A stretch of DNA of 64,000 bases, taken from NCBI GenBank assembly GCA_905331475.1, contig CAJNYU010003513.1, forward strand, positions 20,988 to 84,987. Direction: 5' to 3'. Origin of the DNA: Rotaria socialis (lineage: Eukaryota; Rotifera; Eurotatoria; Philodinida; Philodinidae). Positions 23,684-34,206 of this stretch are shown here, in pieces. How positions within the stretch are numbered: the stretch's first letter is position 1; every line of letters starts with the position of its first letter. Under the pieces are notes generated by a model, which saw only the letters and a program-made list of their open reading frames with translations, was not told the DNA's origin and made no database searches. The position numbers were made by a program, and so were the translations under genes.

Positions 23684-26600
23684 ATAATGTTCTCATAGAG
23701 TGTAATTATTAGATTTGTTTTAGTATATCAATAAAGCAAACTCAGAATAGCTATTTCTTAAAAATATTCCTATGAATAAACCGAATGCCTATTGTTCTAT
23801 TCACATTGACTGAAAAATAAGTAGGCCGGATTTATAAAGTCGTTTGTTGTTTTGATGTTGCTTTTTTCTAATTCTTTAAATCAATACTGTTTTAATTGAA
23901 AAGCTATCAGTTTTCTAAATTTTATACGGACGAAAAATTTAAAAAGAAAATAAAATCGAGAATTTTAAAAATCAAACATTACCTATAAAGTTAACACAAT
24001 ATCAAATTTTTGAAAATTAGTGTTAGAAAGTGTCACAAGCAGAACAAAAATGACTAGCTCAGTCAATCAAGAAAAAGCGCTCTCTTTTTTATTTCAATAT
24101 TCATAAAATAGTTATTGTATGCCTTGGCTCATAAGAAATATAATCTCGCAGTTTTACTTATGTCTTAGTCTTGATTTAGCTCATATATTTAATCAAAATA
24201 CTTTCTTTAATATTTTCAAAAGAGTCTGCTTGACTCAAGACGTATGTTGGATATTCAATGAACAAGTAAGAGCATCCCTATTTTTTCTTCTTGCTGATGA
24301 TATTGAGATAAACAAAATGCTTCATCAGGTGAGCCGTGGAAATATGTTGCAAAGCGAAACATCATGTCATAGTCACAGCATTTTTTCACGTAATTTGCTC
24401 TTTAAGTCTATGGTTCTCACTTCAATGTTATCTTGTACATTCCTTGGCTCTCTCTTTCTTATTCTTCTTATGTGCTGATCATAATCAATTGGCAAAAAAT
24501 ACATTTAGAATTAGCTATGTTTAACAACCAAACATACGTCTAGCACAAAAGAGAATTGACATTGTGAAAAGGAAATAAGTCATTTATATGTCCAGCTTTT
24601 ATTCCACGATATTTTTGTCTAGATATATATAAATGGGCGAGCAAAACTCGAGGTGAATGCAACCAATGCTCCAAAAATTATGGAAAAATTATTATTTCCT
24701 TTTCTTTATACTGTACAAAGATGTTTAATAACAAAATCATTTTCTCAATCATTATAGTTCGAAAAAAGCTATGAAAGATTTGACGAAGCTCGAAACCAAA
24801 AGCATGAGCACCACCTTATCTCCTAAATCTGCCGATGGTCGAGAATCGAACTATTGTTATATAAAAGAGAGCCAGGACGATTATGGCAAGTATTTTATAA
24901 GCTTCACAGTTTCTTAGAAGAGGATTCGCCAGAAAATTGACAAGGGAAAAGGTACTTGACTGGAGAAGAAGCCTTGATTTTAAATTAATAATACAACATA
25001 CAAATTCATATTTAGATTCCTAAATGATCTACTCGGCTATATATATACTATAAATCAGGTAATGGGTAGATGAACTCGTTCGAGAAAAATATCAATTTTA
25101 AATAACTTGTAAAATTTGAATCATGCGCAATCGATTTGAGTCGTTGGTCAATCCCTATTAAAGAATAGAGTACTTCGACAGTACACAATTTTGTCAAAAC
25201 AATCATAAGAATCTCATCTGGTAAACCATTAATTCAATCGATAAACGTTTCATATTTATTGATGCTTCATTCTATGTGCCTTTGGACGTACAGACGTGAA
25301 TATTTATATATGGTCATTTCATTGTTTTTGTTGGCCGATGTCGTCTATGATCTACCAATGGGAATAATGGTACTTCTTTTTTTCTAGTCTAAATCACAAT
25401 GAACAAATAATTGAATAAATGAAATTATTTCGCTCTCTGTCATTGTCGTTCTAAATATCTGATATCATGCACATTTATAACTATTAAGTACTATTTTTTA
25501 TCCTATTAAGAGAATTATGTTTGATCAGGCCAACAAAGAGTTTTGCTTTAATATTTCATGTTCATAGACTGTAGATTTATGCAAAGATATTATGCATTTT
25601 TTTTTGTTAGGATAGATTGATGAAGGTTATTTACCTTTGTCTGCACTGTTGATATAACTAATCAGAAAATATGAATTGATCGCAACTATTTATTGAAATA
25701 ACTATCGTTACTTGTCACAAATATCATGGACTTCTTTCTTCAGCCTATACATTCTAGAAACATCTTGACTGACATAGTAGTGCCTTGAGAGTGACACATT
25801 TGTAATTTGAATAACTATCAGTAATAGTCATCTTGTAGTTATTTACATTGTATGGTCTTATTTTAGTCATTTTGTTATACGTGTCATTAAATTAACGAAG
25901 AAAATTTTATTGTTGCAATAGTATCGTTTGATTCTTGAATAGTTAACAGAAGGGTGTAGATGTGGGTGTGCATTGGAAAAAAAATAGCACCACATGGAAC
26001 CAAAAAGTTTGGACCTTGGTGAGAAATTCATAAAAGGCTTCGCATTTACTCACTGAACTTGAAAATGACTTGACAGATAATACAAAACTTAACAAGTATT
26101 TCGAACTTTGAACTGAATTCTGAACCTTTTTTAGATTTCTTAGGTTTTTACGAAATCTTTTTGAAGGTTTCGAATTCGTTTCAAAAATGTTTCCGTATGA
26201 TGCTATTTTCTTTAGACTGAAAAAATAGGATTTAAAAATCGTAATTCACCTGTCTCTGTCTATCCGTGTGTCTGTCTGTCTGTATGTCTGTCTGTAACGT
26301 TGGCACAAATGATCATTTTCATGGCACAAAACATAGACGGATGCGGGACAAGTCAATCGAAATTTCTGAACTGTGTCGTTTTGTTGCTAGGTAAGGCTCA
26401 GTCACCCGCCGTCTGAAGGATCTGTGAGTCCGCTTCATAATGACGTGAATTTTCAAACAAGTATTTTATTGGCTATGAAGACGGAGTCCTCTCTAGCCTT
26501 GGCCATCTGTCTTTTTCACATTGCGTGCTTTTATTTTTGTGCTTTTACTTGTAGTTTTATCATTTTCGTGTAATTCGTACCTCAGATTCACTTATTGTCA

Positions 26601-26820
26601 CCTCTATTACACGTCTTCCTTCAAATTATCCGCTGTTTTCTTCAGAAATTTAAGCACACACTCTTGGCGCACACAACCCATTTTCTGCCCTGTCTGTGCA
26701 ATTCCCCTGCTGAGCACTGCCAGTCTAGGACCCAGTGAATCGACTCTCGATGTTGATGAACGTTACTTGTTTTTCAGTGTGGAGTGCGGATGTGATTATG
26801 CAACATAAAGATTTCATATT
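23684..26820. other. Intergenic, no gene seen
   Basis: AT-rich, with a TGTC microsatellite near 26268-26294 and a TGTGGGTGTG tract near 25960. Open frames at 24119-24478 and 26521-26808 lack ATG context or domains. I see no gene. Confidence 0.45.
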
Positions 26821-26894
26821 CAACACCATCACACACCCAAAGCCACGCACTCACACCCGCACCCTCACACGCCCATAGCCATACACTCACACCC

Positions 26895-26929
<35 letters not shown>

Positions 26930-26930
26930 T
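26821..26930. repeat. CACACCC-rich imperfect tract and (CA)n
   Basis: Imperfect repeats built on ACTCACACCC and CACGCCCATAGCC run from about 26829 to 26898 and continue into a pure (CA)n run ending near 26929. On the minus strand they read GGGTGTGAGTG, similar to, but not the same as, the TGTGGG-type telomere unit. Confidence 0.7.
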
Positions 26931-27166
26931 AGTACAATAGATTTAGTTGATTTTGGTCCTGAACCTGCTGTTGTTGTACGCTGAGTATTTATTGTATTTT
27001 TTACATGATGATTTTGCATTGTATGCTCTTCGTTGTCAATCGTCATAGGATTTGATGTATTCATCATATTCATTTCTATTCTGTAATGAATAATATGTAA
27101 AACTTCGTTGATGATTTACATCTATAAAAGACGTACGAAATATTAATGAGAATTTCAATGATATGA

Positions 27167-28198
27167 CTATTTACCATCAATTTCGTCTTCTTTTACAGTT
27201 AGCGGACGTGCTGAATTTGTATGATGTGCGCTTGGTGCTCTACTTTTTAATGTTGAACGTTTCAGATAGGGTATGAAGCCTTGAAAATTTTCAGCTTGTG
27301 AAGTTCGTATAGGGGTTGGACTTGGTGTTCGAATTCTTGATCGTCTCAGATAGGGTACAAAACCTGAAAAATGTTCAGCTTGTGTCGGTGATGTACTACG
27401 TTTATAACTTGTTGTTTGTACAGGAGGTGCACATGACTTTCGCACTTTTGATCTCGGCCGTCTTAGATAGGGTACATAGTCTGACGACTTTTCAGTTTGT
27501 ATTGGTGGCGTGGTATTGGGCTTATAACCTTTTGATCTTATGGACGGTGAATGATATGGACTTGGTGATCGAGGTTGGTCAAATGAAATAGCAGTCTCAT
27601 TTGGAGGAGTTGGTGTACGTACATGTTGTAAATGAGTAGTAGGTATTGGCTCTGGAACTGTTCGATACAATTCAGCTGCTGGTGGTGGTGGTGGTGGTCT
27701 TGATGATGATTCTGATCCAATTGGTCGCCGAATCACATAAACTGATTTATTCTAGAATATATATAATTTCTTTTATGTAAAATGAAGGTTCCATTGATTA
27801 AATAAAACGCTTACACCGTCGGTAATCACTGGAGGATTTTCATCAGACTTAGATCTTCCGAGTTCGCCTAAATCTACAGATCCTTGTACACTTTGAGGAT
27901 TTTTTGTATTACGTACAACAACAACACGTCGTGCTGGAGTTACGGCTTCTGTACGTGGTGTTGTCATATCAGTTGATTGTGCAGTTCGTGATGAAACATA
28001 ACTTCCAGACTCATTCGTTGGAATAAACTATACATCAGAATCTTTATTAGGTGAGCAAAAGACAAAATACTCACTATCAGCAACAGTATTCCTTGCCGCC
28101 ATTCACGAGGACAAATGCATACATACACCTATCCAAACAATGTTTCGTTGGTTGCCACTCACTTCAATGTCGCCATGCACACATTTCATTAATGCCAT
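27167..28198 (-). CDS. Proline/arginine-rich protein with three PYLRR motifs (4 exons)
   Basis: ATG at 28198-28196. Four exons, all phase 0: 28198-28163, 28128-28075, 28027-27815 and 27751-27167, giving about 295 residues. The first part (MALMKCVHGDIE then VYVCICPREWRQGILLLI) could be a small beta domain or short membrane segment. The rest is disordered, rich in Pro, Ser, Thr and Arg. Three near-equally spaced copies of a short motif occur: SSDYVPYLRRPRS, FSGFVPYLRRSRI and FQGFIPYLKRSTL, each preceded by a [T/S]P-Q-[TA]-E-type lead. These look like repeated linear docking motifs. A polyproline run (PPPPPP) lies nearer the N-terminus. I know no family with this layout and propose no function. 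Confidence 0.6.
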
Positions 28199-28473
28199 TT
28201 TCTTGATCGTATAATGTCGTTCGTAATTCATATTTATACACGAACGACAGTATGCACAGCAATGATTTTGTTTTTTAATAAAACAGAAAAAAAAAATCTT
28301 CTTTTCTGTTCATCATGCGAACGAAAAGCACAGTACATTTTTATTTTATTCTAATAAAATATTTTCAATCAGATTAATTTAATTTTTACATATTAATTTC
28401 TCATTCAACAATAAAAAGAATGAAGTTTATGTAATATTTAGAATGCTCGTTGATAATAGCGTAAAAATGGCAA

Positions 28474-29598
28474 TTGGAAAACAAAAGAATTTTCAGGGTA
28501 TGGGTGCAGGTGTGGAGAGAAGGAGTACCCACACCCAATAATGTTTCATTTGTTCTTGTAAATTTGTTTCCACATGTGTCTGAATTTGCTCTCGCCGTCT
28601 TAAATAATCTTTGTTCTATGACATCGGATCTTATATCAATCATGCATGATATATCAACTATTGATTTTTCTGGGTGGACTACAGAGTCAATTTGTATTTT
28701 TACCACTGCACAATTCATATCTTTGATAAAAACAAAATCAGAAGGTTGTAAAATTTTCCTTTTTGATGAAAGCAATCATAAAACTAATAGTGATCAACAA
28801 CGATTCGTAAATATTGGCGAATTAACATGTTGATTAGCTGATGAAATCATTCAAAATTATCGTCGCATATCTGATGAATATATTAAAAATAATAATTCGA
28901 CTAAAGCAGACGAACAAACGAAACAAATAAATCGCATTTATGCTAAATTAAGATAATTAAATGAGAGATTTTCAACGAGTACATCTATTTTGAAGAAAAA
29001 CTTTGACAGTGTTGAAACACAATTAATTTGTTTAACATCAAATACAAAAAATGATGAAGAAGATGTGAAATGTTAAATATATTTATCGTTATGGCGAATC
29101 AAAAAATAAAGATAACAAATTAATATCAAATCGAAATGATCTTCGTTATCGCTTAGCATCTGATCTGATGGATCAGTATGCAAAATTAGGCGAATAATAT
29201 CGAACTAATAAACAATCGAAGTTAGCTCGAAAAATGTTTGAGACAGCACGAAACGTGTGTATTTTTTATCAGAAAAGTTTTTTTTCGAACATAAAAACCT
29301 GTTTTCTATATCATTTTTCTAGATGAGAACTACTGACGATATAAACTTTGATAGAAACTATTTACACCCAACCATTCGATTTTTATTACTTGATGATCTT
29401 ACTACGAATCGAGTCAGTCCTACACCAGTTATAGCATTGCCAAATGCACTGCTAATGACATTTGTAGATGTGTACAATAATCTACTGCGATGCCAGCTGT
29501 ATATAAGTAATGAAAATCGGAAAATGATAAAATTATGTATTTCCAACAGAAATATGATGGATTGGGATAATTTAAATAATGAAATACATTTTAATTAA
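28474..29598 (+). pseudogene. Broken gene of unknown family
   Basis: An open frame at 28474-28833 (contains VSEFALAVLNNLCSMTSDL, IFLFDESNH and RFVNIGEL) continues past a TGA as LADEIIQNYRRISDEYIK and RIYAKLR, stops again, then SILKKNFDSVETQLICL, then in another frame DLRYRLASDLMDQYAKLGE with a stop and KLARKMFETARNV, followed after a putative intron by an open frame at 29323-29598. The helical pieces recall TPR-type repeats. At least three in-frame stops argue for a pseudogene. The 5' edge has short CCCACACCC and GGTGTGG tracts (28497-28540). Confidence 0.45.
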
Positions 29599-30289
29599 TA
29601 TAAATTAAGTGTATATTTTTTGTGATACATTTTATGATTATATACTCATACAAAAATGGAATGGATGTTATCAGGATACAATCCGTGATGTCTATTTACC
29701 AGATCAAGTTAATCATAGGCTATTAAGACTTGGTAGCGATTATATATATATTCAATATTACCCGACTTCTAAGAAGATCGAGGATTGAGCAGAATATTCC
29801 GTGCTGATGCAAGACGGTTCCTAGAAGTCTTAGAAGAATATTTTCAAAATCAAACGGATAATGAAGATGACGATGGTTAAAGTCAACATCAAAAATAGTT
29901 AAACGTCTCCTTTTCTGAGTAGATGTCTAATTCGAGTCCGAAAATAAATGGAAAAAACGCCACTCCCATGTTATTTTAGCAAAAAAAGCAAGTTTCTATC
30001 ATAGAAACAAATATTTGGGAACTTCTGATGCAAGAATGTTTCGATGAAAATATAGCATATACATGTGGTTGGTCAATGTTCTATAACTGTGAATGCTATA
30101 TTTTATATTTTGAGTGAACGTCTTGAATATTGAAAAACTGCGTGTAATCAAGTGAATAAGAAAAATAAAACTTCTTTTTAATTAAAAATGAAAACATTTG
30201 TTTTTCTTCATAGGTTTGTTGCAAAGATTTATGGTGCTTAGCAAAAAGCTGCATGTTGTGGTAAACCAGAAAAAATGCAATTATTTATA
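29599..30289. other. Intergenic, no gene seen
   Basis: AT-rich sequence after the broken gene; stops in all frames; no repeat noted. Confidence 0.4.
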
Positions 30290-30530
30290 CTCCGGTCGAA
30301 GAAAACGATCAGTAAACGGTCGTATACAATACAAATACGGCCCGTTTTACGTGCCGTATTTCCCCGTATAACAGGGGCAGTAATACCACCGTATGTTCTA
30401 TATAATACGATAAGATTACGCCGGCGTTACGGCTGATATACGGTGTCCGTGTATGGCCGTAATACTGCCTCTGTTAAAACGCCTTAATTCGGCTTAAAAC
30501 GGCCGTTTTACGACGGAAATTTGATTTTCC
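30290..30530. repeat. ACGG/CCGT palindrome-rich patch
   Basis: A locally GC-rich patch in which ACGG, CCGT and CGGCCGTTTTA-like words recur in both orientations (for example TAAAACGGCCGTTTTA near 30500). The vocabulary is shared with the defined element at 31431-31721, so this is probably a degraded relative. I cannot find its ends. Confidence 0.5.
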
Positions 30531-31098
30531 TCTATTGCAGATTCATATATTTTAGGATGTCAGTGGGTGCAGTAGTGGGACTCGAACTTTTGCCACTCAT
30601 AACTAGTTCGTCAATTATTGTTTTTGATCTTTTTCTTTTTTAAATCACTCACGTGACTCCCATGGAGTGATAGTGTTAAAAAGCTTATCTGAAGGAAATA
30701 CTGCAATATAATATCTTGTATTCAAAGGATAATACTAATCGAAAGAAAACTTCGAAAAAATCTACATTGACGAGGAAGCCAGTGCTGATTTTGCAACCGT
30801 AGATTATTCGAGATTTTTCTCAAAAATTCGGAAAAACTATCGGCTGCAATTGCCTTTATTTATGATTGTATGATGATATAGTCTGACGAGTAAGCATTCT
30901 AATAAATCGCGACAAAATCTTCGATTTTTATTTCGGACGATGTTGAGAAAAAAATGAGAACATTTCTGCGTTTTAATTCACATGTTTATTTGTGCTTTTG
31001 TCCAAATCGAATGTAGAACAAAAGTGATAATTCGTTTACCTCGTAGTTTATTTAATGAAAATAAATGTGAAATGAAAACACTTCGAAAAGAGCAGTAC
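30531..31098. other. Intergenic, no gene seen
   Basis: AT-rich. The plus-strand open frame that begins near 30982 overlaps the eRF3 fragment antisense and has no features of its own. Confidence 0.4.
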
Positions 31099-31427
31099 TT
31101 ATTTGATGATTCTAAGAACTTTTCCAATAGAAACAGGTTTGTTCATATGAAACAATGCAAATCGATCAAGTCGAGAATAATGCTTAAATTCTTCCATACA
31201 AATAACTTGTTCTGGTTGTGCTAATTCAAACTGAGCAATTGCAACTTGATCGTGGTCTATAAATCTTGGATTTTTTTCTAATTGTTGCACCTGTTTGAGG
31301 ATCTATTAATCTCAAAATTGTTTTTAAATGAACTTGAGCAACAGCAGCATGAATATAAACAATAAATGAATATCCTTGAAAAATCTTCGATCGTTGTGTA
31401 ATTATTGTCACCTGATTTTCAATATAT
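31099..31427 (-). pseudogene. eRF3-like translation-factor C-terminal fragment
   Basis: The minus strand encodes the last ~100 residues of an EF-1alpha/eRF3-type factor: VTIITQRSKIFQGYSF and AAVAQVHLKTILRLIDPQTG, then after a frame change near 31290 NPRFIDHDQVAIAQFEL, VICMEEFKHYSRLDRFAL and VSIGKVLRIIK, ending at TAA 31101-31099. The pattern fits eRF3 (GSPT) better than EF-1alpha. eRF3 is the GTPase partner of eRF1 in translation termination. Only domain 3 remains: the frame runs upstream as YIENQ to the edge of the element at 31431, and no GTPase domain is seen beyond it. With the frame break and missing G domain it is dead. Confidence 0.75.
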
Positions 31428-31430
31428 AAA

Positions 31431-31721
31431 TACCCAGGTCGAGCATTACGGCTACCAGGAACGGTCGTATACGGCCGTAAACGTTAACGTATACTGTCGT
31501 TTCTCACCGTCAACGGCCGTAACTTGACGTTTTGGTATGCACCGTATTACGGCCGTAATTAATCGTGTCGTCAACGGCTACTAGCGACCGTAATGTGGTC
31601 GGATATTTCCGTATCCGATCGTTTATGGCACGATACAAAACGACCGTAATACGGTGCATACCAAACGGCCGTAAATTATGGTCAAACGACCGTGTACGAC
31701 ACAAGTTGATTGACCTGGGTA
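31431..31721. mobile_element. 291-bp MITE-like element with terminal inverted repeats
   Basis: Ends are TACCCAGGTC (31431-31440) and GACCTGGGTA (31712-31721), an exact 10-bp inverted pair that includes TA at both outer edges, so TA target duplication with CCCAGGTC termini is possible. The interior is dense in CGGCCGTAA and its complement. GGTATGCACCGTATTACGG near 31537 returns inverted near 31650. No ORF of its own. It abuts the eRF3 fragment. Confidence 0.75.
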
Positions 31722-33614
31722 TAGATTGCAATTATTTATTTATTTTACGCCTGATTCAAAGAGTCTGTTAGCGTCATAGATAGCGTTATAACTACCGTCT
31801 CCAATGAGAATTGTCATTATTATTATAGCGCAATAGACTTATCACGTGCATTATATATGTATCATCTTTTCATGTTTGTTTTTCTTCTTCTATTCTATTC
31901 TGTTTACATCACTATTCTGCTCGTGTTGTGAAAATAAAATCGCTCAACACTTATCTACGTCATTGAACCATAATATAAAAGTACGTCCTTTTTAAACATA
32001 CACCGTTTATAAAGACCTTACACGGCTGGTATAAATAGTGATGTGGAGACGCAATGGTGTGATCAGTATGAAATCTTTTTTTTTGTATTTTTACAGGCAA
32101 TTATTTTTATAGAACTTCTTTTCTTTAGGTAATCTGGTGAAGTTCAGTTTTTCCGTATATTACGTTGACTATAAGGTGATTTTCGCTGCTCAAATCGTGT
32201 GTGTTTTATTTTGGCTATTACTTTTGTTTTCACACGTTTCTGGTTATTGCAAATTACAAGAAATCTACTGATATATGTCGTCACGTGCTAAAAGACCAAC
32301 ATTACGTGATTTTTTTATTGGTTCATGCACAAATACGAACCCGTCTGTGTACAGACAGCGAAAGATTCGATCCATGTGATCAATTAGTACAATAAACACA
32401 CTGAAGTGTGGGGACTTGCTTCTTCCACAGTTAGCTAACATCCCTAGAATCACTCCTGGTTTTAGGTGAAAACTCTGCAGCCATTGGAAGCTGGGTATGT
32501 GATACCTATTTTGACCTTACTTCTTAGGGCTATCAGTGAATGTGATTAGGATCGATTTGACTGTGTACACGGAGACGTTTTTTGGTCGCGACACTTAAAT
32601 AAAGGTGTGTGTAATGTGACAGAAGTCAAAGTGTGGATTTTGACAACATGTAGCAGTTATCCTTTACTAATCAGTTTCCTTATTCTGTTAGACGAATCTC
32701 TGGAGTGTTGTTGTTGGTTACACAAAGTTTTACTGATTGATAGGTTCTGGCCTCGCTTAGTCGTCGACCAACCACAGTTAAAAATTTGCACTTTCTGAAA
32801 CGCCATCCAGCGATGCCTCAATGCGAATTATGAAATTTATATTTGTGACAAATTTTAAACTTTTGCTTTTTTGCTGCAATTAACATGGGTGCAGTCGTTT
32901 TTTTACTGACACTCGAAGTGGTAATGATTACTTCATTCTCCATTTATAATCGAATTCGAATTAGGCAACTCATGCTTTTTCTATAGAATTAAATCCAAAC
33001 TTAATAAATATAACTAAGTATTAGCAGAAGAATTAGTCCATTTTCGTCGACTCCAATTTCACCAAAAAGTGCCCAATAAAATATGATCGAATCTAAATAT
33101 CGAATTTCATTCTAAATATTTAGTTTATTAGCGAATTGATAAATGTTAGAAATTGTTAAGGGCAATAACTTAAGTAAACATGTACAAATAACAACATTGA
33201 ATAAAATTAATCCAATAACTACACAATATGCGATATTTCGATGATTTATGTCATCATGTTTTAGATTTGTTAGGAATATGTTGATTACACGAAGAACATG
33301 AAGAAGAGAAAGAAAAGCGAAAATTAAAAATATTGCCGTCAATAGAGATCATTCTATTACCGTTGACTGTTTAGCTAGTTTCCATTGTTGTTTTGCCCTG
33401 AACATTCGAGTGAATATCCTCTCTTTATAATTTTTTTCCTGAGTTATTATATTTGCCGGGATGTGGGAAAGCGAAGATCCACATCCACTCACACTCACAT
33501 TCTTATGTAAACGTATAACAGATGTTTCATAAATAATTGAAATTTGGTGGAGTGATGGGGGTGAGGTGTGGGCGACTCTCACCGAAAGGCACTTTCAGAC
33601 ACCCACACCCTGTG
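31722..33614. other. Intergenic with telomere-like tracts at right end
   Basis: Mostly AT-rich with no supported gene. Minus-strand frames at 33112-33342 (hydrophobic) and 33349-33582 have no recognisable family. Between about 33450 and 33614 there are GATGTGGGAAAG, CCACATCCACTCACACTCAC, GGTGAGGTGTGGG and ACACCCACACCC; the last abuts the left edge of duplication copy B. Confidence 0.5.
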
Positions 33615-33865
33615 AAATTCATTGTTTTGTGATTACAAATCTAAAGGCATACAAACGATGGAACAAGTTACAGCAATCACGATTTCGTCATGTACAACTC
33701 ATTGACTTCGATCCTGTGAAACAAACATCACAACTTGTCTATCCTGAAGTAAGAGTATTAAATATTGGCCGTTGCTCATTCAGACATAAGGCAATAGTGT
33801 ATCAACTCAGTGAAGAATATATCCAGCAGTTTATCAATACTCTATCAGCAGGAAACAAAAGTTAA
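33615..33865 (+). pseudogene. 78-codon-type ORF, probable orphan 3' exon (copy B)
   Basis: Same frame as at 16231-16467 with RWNKLQQSRFRHVQLIDFD and NIGRCSFRHKAIVYQL, ending in LSAGNKS. An open frame extends further left (to about 33566), but that part lies outside the duplicated block in telomere-like sequence and is unlikely to be genuine coding sequence. Confidence 0.4.
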
Positions 33866-34206
33866 TAGTTAACTATTTTGAATATAAAGACAGCCGATAT
33901 TTAATGTATTCTGATTTGTACTGTTGTCTATAAGTTTCTATTTAAATAAATTAAAGTGTGCAAGACTTGTTAAGTTGTTCTGGAAAATATATTTCTCCCT
34001 TGTTAATTGTGTGTATGTAGATCTTCTTGTCATCCATGCTCAACGCTGTAAGATTTCTCTGTCATCTGTAAAAATTTTGATACGATGTTCAGATCGACAA
34101 ATCAATCCCGATTATGACTTTAATATTTAAAAAAGATAAAGCTTCCATAAAAATACTGTACAGTTCATACAATGACAATTTTTGAAGAACAAGAATCAAC
34201 TGAAAA

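Noticed and set aside
24119-24478. 119-codon open frame on the plus strand with hydrophobic parts
   Set aside because: No recognisable family and composition typical of random AT-rich DNA.
26521-26808. Open frame with a hydrophobic start resembling a signal peptide
   Set aside because: Begins with TTG, runs into the CACACCC tract, no family resemblance.
30570-30610. Possible tRNA-like T-arm (TTCGAGTCC on the minus strand)
   Set aside because: No acceptor or anticodon stem can be paired around it.
32275-32380. Short frame starting MSSRAKRPTLRDFF
   Set aside because: Only about 35 codons, stops at once, and no transposase or other domain follows.
33349-33582. Minus-strand 77-codon frame left of duplication copy B
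   Set aside because: It lies across telomere-like low-complexity sequence; the frame is probably fortuitous.
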